Below, piece by piece: positions 59,097-64,000 of a stretch of DNA of 64,000 bases. Position 1 is the stretch's first letter. Each line of letters begins with the position of its first letter. The stretch is taken from assembly GCF_023100905.1 (NCBI RefSeq), contig NZ_CP064686.1:6901001-6965000 (forward strand), read 5' to 3'. The notes below the pieces were generated by a model. It was not told the DNA's origin. It did no database searches and saw only the letters and a program-made list of their open reading frames with translations. A program made the translations under genes and the position numbers. The DNA is from Bradyrhizobium sp. 4. GTDB taxonomy: Bacteria; Pseudomonadota; Alphaproteobacteria; Rhizobiales; Xanthobacteraceae.

Positions 59097-60425
59097 ATGA
59101 ACCTCTTCCGCCTCCTCCAGGCCCGCGCTTCCGCCGGCAAACCCGTCCGTGTGGCGCTGATCGGCGCCGGTAAATTCGGCTCGATGTTCCTGGCGCAGGT
59201 GCCCCACACGCCGGGACTGGAGGTGCCCATCATCATCGACATCGATCGCGACCGCGCGCGCGAGGCCTGCCGCACCGTGGGATGGAACGCGGCGCGGATC
59301 GCCGCCACTGTTTTCACCGACGACGGCGCGCGCGCCATTGCCGGCGGCGCGATGGACGTGGTGGTGGAGGCGACCGGCAATCCGGCCGTCGGCATCAAGC
59401 ACGCCCGCGCGGCGATCGCGGCCGGCAAGCATATCGTGATGGTCAATGTCGAGGCCGATGTGCTGGCGGGTCCGCTGCTCGCCGAGGAAGCCCGCAAGGC
59501 CGGCGTGGTCTATTCGCTCGCCTATGGCGACCAGCCGGCGCTGACCGCGGAGATGGTGGATTGGGCTCGCGCCACCGGTTTTCACGTGGTCGCCGCCGGC
59601 AAAGGCACGAAATATCTGCCGGCCTATCACGACGTGACGCCTGACAGCGTCTGGCAGCATTACGGGTTGTCCGCGGGCGAGGCGCAATCGGCCGGGATGA
59701 ATCCCCAGATGTTCAACTCCTTCCTCGACGGCACCAAATCGGCGATCGAGATGGCCGCGATTGCGAACGCCTGCGGACTAGACGTGCCTGCGGAGGGCCT
59801 GCTGTTTCCACCCTGCGGCGTCGACGACCTCCCGCATATCATGCGGCCGCGCAGCAAGGGCGGCGTGCTGGAGCGATCGGGCGTCGTGGAAGTGGTCTCC
59901 TCGCTTGAGCGCGACGGAAGGCCGGTGTTTCGCGATCTGCGCTGGGGCGTTTACGTCGTGCTCGAGGCGCCGAACGACTACGCGGCCGACTGCTTCAGGC
60001 AGTACGGCCTGAAGACCGACGGCAGCGGACGGTACGCGGCGATGTACAAGCCGTACCATCTGATCGGCCTCGAGCTGAACATCTCGGTCTTGTCGGCAGC
60101 CCTGCGGGGCGAGCCGACCGGGCAGCCCCATGGTTTCCGCGGCGACGTCGCCGCCGTGGCAAAACGCAATCTGCGCGCCGGCGAGATGCTGGACGGCGAA
60201 GGCGGCTACACGGTGTGGGGCAAGCTGGTGCCGGCGGCCGCGAGCCTCAAGGCCGGCGCGTTGCCGATCGGGCTGGCGCATCGGCTGAAGCTGAAGCACG
60301 ACGTCGGCCATGGCGAGATCGTGCGCTGGAGCGATGTCGAGTTCGACGCAGACAACGAGACGGTGAAGACGCGGAAGGCAATGGAAGCGGCGTTCGCAAG
60401 CGCAGATCAGGCCGCGCGTTCATAA
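59097..60425 (+). CDS. NAD(P)-dependent oxidoreductase, homoserine-dehydrogenase-like with SAF domain
   Basis: 442 residues. Rossmann motif RVALIGAGKFGSMFLAQV (about 18-35), VVVEATGNPAVGIKHARAAIAAGKHIVMVNVEAD (about 88-120), a middle catalytic part, and a C-terminal SAF-like domain (about 345-410, VAAVAKRNLRAGEMLDGEGGYTVWGKLV). Proteins of this COG4091 type act on sugar acids or branched polyols in several catabolic pathways; the substrate is unknown. ATG at 59097. It may belong with the PhyH gene upstream. Confidence 0.82.
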   Translation: MNLFRLLQARASAGKPVRVALIGAGKFGSMFLAQVPHTPGLEVPIIIDIDRDRAREACRTVGWNAARIAATVFTDDGARAIAGGAMDVVVEATGNPAVGIKHARAAIAAGKHIVMVNVEADVLAGPLLAEEARKAGVVYSLAYGDQPALTAEMVDWARATGFHVVAAGKGTKYLPAYHDVTPDSVWQHYGLSAGEAQSAGMNPQMFNSFLDGTKSAIEMAAIANACGLDVPAEGLLFPPCGVDDLPHIMRPRSKGGVLERSGVVEVVSSLERDGRPVFRDLRWGVYVVLEAPNDYAADCFRQYGLKTDGSGRYAAMYKPYHLIGLELNISVLSAALRGEPTGQPHGFRGDVAAVAKRNLRAGEMLDGEGGYTVWGKLVPAAASLKAGALPIGLAHRLKLKHDVGHGEIVRWSDVEFDADNETVKTRKAMEAAFASADQAARS

Positions 60426-60893
60426 ATCGAAATTGGTGGATCAAAGCTTATGGGGGCAGCCCGTCAACGTGTCATGTATAAAACACTACAAAAAACACTG
60501 CCACGATGAAAAGCAGTTCGATGCTGGAAACGATTTTGTCAACTGCCCCAGGCTTTTGGGAAACGCCGTCTGGCCCTTTGCCCAAACCATAGCGCAGCCG
60601 CCGCAAGCCCGATGAAAAGGCAAAGGCCGGTTAAGAACGTCCACATGATCTTCTCGCCACGCACCGTAACAGTGCACCGATCCGCGCATTGTTTTCAAGG
60701 ACTCAGTATCCGAACGGACGCAGGGTAAGCCTGTTCAAAAAAAGTCCACAATGGGTCAATCGCGTTGGTTTCGAGCTCAGCCGCAAACTTCCGGTCAGCC
60801 CCTGTGAACTGACATGTAGCTGCCCCACGTCAACGGAAGCGATGGGCCAATCAGCGACATTGGCAGGCCCGCGCGGCCCACCTACTGCGACGT
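60426..60893. other. Gene-poor, lower-GC intergenic patch
   Basis: About 470 bp with visibly lower GC than its surroundings and several A-runs. Apart from one small candidate reading frame on the minus strand (60539-60646), no convincing gene, hairpin or repeat was seen. Longer reading frames here do not look protein-like. Confidence 0.5.
60539..60646 (-). CDS. Candidate 35-residue membrane peptide
   Basis: A short frame from an ATG preceded by GAGAAG encodes MWTFLTGLCLFIGLAAAAL, then WFGQRARRRFPKAWGS: a membrane helix and an Arg-rich tail. This is the shape of real small membrane proteins, but there is no homology evidence. It is not in the same frame as longer overlapping reading frames. 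Confidence 0.35.
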   Translation of the reverse strand: MWTFLTGLCLFIGLAAAALWFGQRARRRFPKAWGS

Positions 60894-61871
60894 CTACTGG
60901 TTTTCACCAAGGTGCTTACGGAAATAACCAATCATCTCAGCGTGAAGCTGTTGATGAAAATCGTTGCGGTTGAAACCCGGCGCATCGGTGCAAGCCGTCG
61001 GATTACCCTGCACTTCCTTCGGGCTGCAGGTGGCAAGGAAAGAGAAGTGTTTGGCGTTTGTTACGAAGTGATAATCCAGCATCGGAAGCCGTTGTTTGAC
61101 CGCTGCCGCACAGCATCCAGACAGGCCGTCAGCGTTTTGGGCGACGTCGGAACTCCACAACTGCACCGGGACCGCTACATCCTTCAGGTCCTTCTCTGGG
61201 AACACAAATGCCGGATATGGATCAACGATGACAGCGGCCCTCACGCGCGGATCGGACGTGACTGGCTGACTGGGTGCCTCACCGCTCTCAAGCTGCTTAC
61301 AGGCCAACAGGCTGGACGTCGCGCAATTGGGCAGGCCCTTTCGCAAATCGGGATTACCACCGACGACAGCAAGACCCGTATAGCCGCCAAACGAAAATCC
61401 GTAGAGACCAATACGCCGAGCGTCGATGCGCGCCGCGTCGGGCCAACTATCGAGCATGTAGTCAATCAGCCGCTTAATGTCCGCAGGCCGCTCCACCAGC
61501 ACAGAAAGGCTATCGGTACGGCTAGTGTCGCGCCAAGTGTCACCGGGATGATTGAGCGCAGCGACGACAAAGCCCGCGTCGGCCAAGGCCGCCGCAGTGT
61601 CATGGTGGCCGCCGAACCATCCTCGCCTGCCGTGCGATATCACGATGAGGGGAAGCTTTTCGCCTGTCACTGCGCATCCGGGGACTGCGAGGAAAATGGC
61701 GCCACGGGCATCCAGTTCTCGCGGGGTCTCCGCACAAGGTGTCCAAACAAGCAGCCTGATCCCCGGTCCCGCCCCGTCAGCAGGAATGTCAAAATTTTTG
61801 ACCCCCGCCGCGTTCGCCACCGCCAGTTCAAGGAAGAAATAGAGAGCAGACAACAAAATAACGCAACGCAT
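60894..61871 (-). CDS. Exported alpha/beta hydrolase (dienelactone-hydrolase / PAF-AH-like)
   Basis: 325 residues with a signal peptide (MRCVILLSALYFFLELAVANA). Oxyanion region LIVISHGRRGWFGGHHDTA, nucleophile Ser in LYGFSFGGYTGLAVVG (about residue 160), then VDPYP and a late His. Cysteines in LPNCATSSLLACKQL and GCCAAA suggest periplasmic disulfides. Base and codon use is less GC-rich than neighbours and the flanking region is gene-poor, so it may be acquired by transfer. Substrate unknown. Confidence 0.82.
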   Translation of the reverse strand: MRCVILLSALYFFLELAVANAAGVKNFDIPADGAGPGIRLLVWTPCAETPRELDARGAIFLAVPGCAVTGEKLPLIVISHGRRGWFGGHHDTAAALADAGFVVAALNHPGDTWRDTSRTDSLSVLVERPADIKRLIDYMLDSWPDAARIDARRIGLYGFSFGGYTGLAVVGGNPDLRKGLPNCATSSLLACKQLESGEAPSQPVTSDPRVRAAVIVDPYPAFVFPEKDLKDVAVPVQLWSSDVAQNADGLSGCCAAAVKQRLPMLDYHFVTNAKHFSFLATCSPKEVQGNPTACTDAPGFNRNDFHQQLHAEMIGYFRKHLGENQ

Positions 61872-61991
61872 TCTTGGCTCCGCGCGGGCAGAGGACCTTC
61901 ACAATGGCTAGTTGAACCAGCCGATTATGTCGCCTTCGGGTCACAAACTGACTTGGGCAACCATCCCCGACATATCGGCTTTGGTTCTGCC

Positions 61992-63077
61992 TCAAGGCAG
62001 CAGCCGCTCTTGCTTCGCCTGCCTGAACCACTTCCGGAACATATCCTCGGTATCCATCATCTCGGTGAAGCCGGCGCGGTTGATCTTCACGGTCGAGACG
62101 ATCGAGGGCGGACCGGATTCGGTCTGGCCGTAGCGCAGGCTGTAGTCGGCGTATTGGAACGAGAGGCCGACGAATTCGGCCAGCGCCGGCGATGCAAGGT
62201 CGTGCTTGCGGCGCAACGCGTCCCAGGGAGCGACCCAGCTCGGGAATTCCCTCGCGAGCGACAGCGGGACCGGCTTGCCTGGCTTCATCTCCAGTGCATC
62301 GGCGACCGCAGGCCAGATGTTCTCCCAGGTGAAGACGTCGCCATTGGTCACGTTGAAGGCCTCGTTGCGCGCGGCCTCGGCCTCTCCCGACCAGGCGATG
62401 GCGCGGGCGAGGAGATCGACGTCGACGGCCTGCCCCACCCGCGCGGCGCCGCCGGGGTAATCGAGCGGTCTGCCCTGCTCGCGCAGCATCGCGGCATAGA
62501 CGCCGAGCGGCGGAATCAAATCCATGGCGCCGCCCATGGCGAGGCCGACGATCAGCACCGGCCGCAGAATGCTCCAATGCCAGCTCTTGCCGGTCTGGAG
62601 GTCGCGCAGGAAGTTTTCCTGCGCCCAATAGAAGTTGGGCTGCTCGTACATTTCGGAGCGGCCTTCGCGGGCCGGCACAGCCAAGGGGCGAACGTGGACG
62701 CCGTAGGCCTTGGTGCCTTGCAACAGGGCGACATGCCTGAGGCGGGGCGCCACAGGCTCGAGCGCACCCATCAAATTGCGCAGCATCAAATCGTTGGTCT
62801 TGATCTGCTGCGGGTCGCGCCAGCCGTCGACGAGCTGCGGCGCCTCGTAGAGCGCGGCGTAGATCAGATGCGTTGCGCTGCTCAGTTCCGATGCGGCGCG
62901 CTCGCAATCCGCTGCACTGGTCAGGTCGATCGGGACATGACGGGCACCATAGAGGTCGCGCGGCTTCCGCCGGGACAGGGCAATCACATCGCACCCTCCC
63001 GCCAGGCCGAAGTGTCGCAACGCGGCATTGCCGACGAGACCGCTCGCTCCGGCGACCACGACTTTCTTGCCCGTCAT
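61992..63077 (-). CDS. SDR family NAD(P)-dependent reductase, PRISE (progesterone 5-beta-reductase-like) type
   Basis: 361 residues. Cofactor motif VVVAGASGLVGNAALRHF at about 5-22. LLQGTKAYGVHVRP and the active-site region YEQPNFYWAQENFLRDLQ, with NFYWxQED-like NFYWAQEN, fit the extended SDR/PRISE group that reduces enones. FNVTNGDVFTWENIWPAVAD follows at about 235. ATG at 63077. Divergent from the TRAP binding protein gene. Confidence 0.85.
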   Translation of the reverse strand: MTGKKVVVAGASGLVGNAALRHFGLAGGCDVIALSRRKPRDLYGARHVPIDLTSAADCERAASELSSATHLIYAALYEAPQLVDGWRDPQQIKTNDLMLRNLMGALEPVAPRLRHVALLQGTKAYGVHVRPLAVPAREGRSEMYEQPNFYWAQENFLRDLQTGKSWHWSILRPVLIVGLAMGGAMDLIPPLGVYAAMLREQGRPLDYPGGAARVGQAVDVDLLARAIAWSGEAEAARNEAFNVTNGDVFTWENIWPAVADALEMKPGKPVPLSLAREFPSWVAPWDALRRKHDLASPALAEFVGLSFQYADYSLRYGQTESGPPSIVSTVKINRAGFTEMMDTEDMFRKWFRQAKQERLLP

Positions 63078-63367
63078 GCGCGAGCCTCCCTGGTTTTGGC
63101 GCGACTGAATAGCAGATCGCGTGCAGGCCCGACTTGCGTCAGGCCGGTGTTCGCAGCTGCGAGGCGCCGATGAGGCTTGATTCCGGCGAAGCGCCCGGTC
63201 ATCCTCGCGCGCGGAACCGCAACGATCGGAATTCCATCTCCCAGTGCCCTCAAGGGCCGTTCGGAAACGCCACAACGTCTCAACAGAAAACGTCGAGCGT
63301 CGACGAAGACAAGACGACACCAAGATCGTTCCCCAGGTCGAAGCATCGACTTAACGGAGGGAAGCGC

Positions 63368-64000
63368 ATGGAACGTCGTAAATTCCTGACGGCAGGCGGA
63401 TTGGGCCTGGCCGCGAGTGCCGTCGCTGCGCCGGCGATCGCGCAGTCGATGCCCGAGATCAAATGGCGATATGCCGCGAGCTGGCCGAAGGCGCTCGATA
63501 CGCTCTACGGCGGCTGCGAGTATTTCGCCAAGCGCGTCGCCGAGATCACCGACAATCGATTCCAGATCCAGGCATTCGCCGCCGGCGAGATCGTGCCGGG
63601 CCTGCAGGTGCTCGACGCCGTCGCCAACGGCACGGTCGAGATGGGCAACACCGCGCTGTATTATTATTGGGGCAAGAACCCCGCCTTCACGTTCGGCACG
63701 TCGCTGCCGTTCGGCTTGAACACGCGCCAGCACATTTCGTGGCTGCAGTGGGGCGGCGGCCAGGACCTGATCAACAATCTGCTGAAGGAATACAACTCCA
63801 TCGGCATTCCGACCGGGTCAACCGGCGCGCAGATGGGCGGCTGGTTCCGGAAGGAGATCAAGTCGATCGACGATCTCAAGGGATTGAAATTCCGGGTCGG
63901 CGGCTTTGCCGGCACGATCATCGCCAAGGTCGGCGGCGTGCCGCAGCAGATCGCGGCGGGCGACATCTATCCCGCGCTGGAGAAGGGCACGCTCGATGCC
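63368..64000 (+). CDS. TRAP transporter substrate-binding protein (DctP/TakP-like), 5' part
   Basis: 211 codons to the window edge, frame still open. Tat-type signal peptide (RRKFLTAGGLGLAASAVAAPAIAQ), then IKWRYAASWPKALDTLYGGCEYFAKRVAEIT and DLKGLKFRVGGFAGTIIAKVGGVPQQIAAGDIYPALEKGTLDA, the conserved DctP ligand-binding region with its Arg. Binds an organic acid in the periplasm for a TRAP permease expected downstream. GGAGGG precedes the ATG. The 290-bp gap upstream shows no other recognisable feature. Confidence 0.92.
   Translation, partial: MERRKFLTAGGLGLAASAVAAPAIAQSMPEIKWRYAASWPKALDTLYGGCEYFAKRVAEITDNRFQIQAFAAGEIVPGLQVLDAVANGTVEMGNTALYYYWGKNPAFTFGTSLPFGLNTRQHISWLQWGGGQDLINNLLKEYNSIGIPTGSTGAQMGGWFRKEIKSIDDLKGLKFRVGGFAGTIIAKVGGVPQQIAAGDIYPALEKGTLDA

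Noticed and set aside
60689..60973. A 94-codon plus-strand frame in the gene-poor patch
   Set aside because: Composition is not protein-like and it overlaps the 3' end of the hydrolase gene on the other strand.
60912..63173. A 753-codon plus-strand frame
   Set aside because: It is antisense to two genes with intact motifs (exported hydrolase and PRISE-type SDR).

Overview
The window reads as a stretch of chromosome from an alphaproteobacterium, most likely Bradyrhizobium or a close relative. The basis is high GC content, tightly packed genes, the divergent phyR / nepR-ecfG stress locus, an ornithine decarboxylase / homospermidine synthase pair, DUF3551 exported proteins, and many dispersed palindromic elements between genes. 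No rRNA, tRNA, CRISPR array, prophage or insertion sequence was seen. The genus is inferred from gene content, not from a database search.

Layout. 1-5.7 kb: the end of gltD, an outer-membrane beta-barrel protein, the sugar-phosphate isomerase kdsD/kpsF, and a carboxymuconolactone-decarboxylase-like gene divergent from an HxlR regulator over twin operators. 5.2-13.9 kb: an NfeD/SPFH pair, an orphan ABC-type binding protein, hemH, a MAPEG protein, and an M3 peptidase - DUF1007 - NicO nickel/cobalt exporter operon. 13.9-18.4 kb: a polyamine locus with a long structured leader (speF-motif-like), ornithine decarboxylase, GNAT, RidA and homospermidine synthase. 18.5-24.6 kb: a leftward zinc operon (His-rich membrane peptide, ABC ATPase, permease, binding protein, CobW/COG0523 GTPase, WD40 protein) behind a Zur-type palindrome, followed by MgtC. 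24.6-26.5 kb: a split two-subunit permease and sodB, which has a consensus EcfG promoter. 26.8-31.3 kb: GNAT, MATE exporter, DUF2147, a DUF3095 cyclase-like protein and small regulators. 31.4-35.7 kb: a cassette of acyl-CoA synthetase, ACP, adenylating enzyme and SDR. 36-41 kb: SGNH hydrolase, two DUF3551 proteins, htpG with an RpoH-type promoter, an sRNA candidate and a SnoaL-like protein. 40.9-42.7 kb: the general stress response core phyR / nepR-ecfG. 42.8-54.8 kb: a CoA-dependent aryl/acyl catabolic region (nitroreductase, three acyl-CoA dehydrogenases, feruloyl-CoA synthase-like ligase, enoyl-CoA hydratase, HSD10-type SDR, TetR, thiolase, second ligase). 54.8-64 kb: a methylguanine methyltransferase, tandem alpha/beta hydrolases, a GntR/FCD regulator with a perfect palindrome, a PhyH dioxygenase, a SAF-domain oxidoreductase, a lower-GC patch with an exported hydrolase, a PRISE-type reductase, and the start of a Tat-exported TRAP binding protein.

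How the genes fit together. Two regulatory links are visible. EcfG is encoded at 42.1 kb, and a perfect GGAAC-N17-CGTT promoter for sodB lies at 26.6 kb. The phyR / nepR divergent region carries a mirror-image pair of GGAAC elements. The zinc operon combines import (ABC), allocation (COG0523 GTPase) and two uncharacterised parts (His-rich peptide, cytosolic propeller). In the catabolic block, the ligase, dehydrogenases, hydratase, hydroxyacyl dehydrogenase and thiolase would complete one round of beta-oxidation on an aromatic or branched acid. Palindromic elements of several families fill every convergent gene gap above about 90 bp except one, which has an ordinary strong terminator, so they probably act as two-way terminators.
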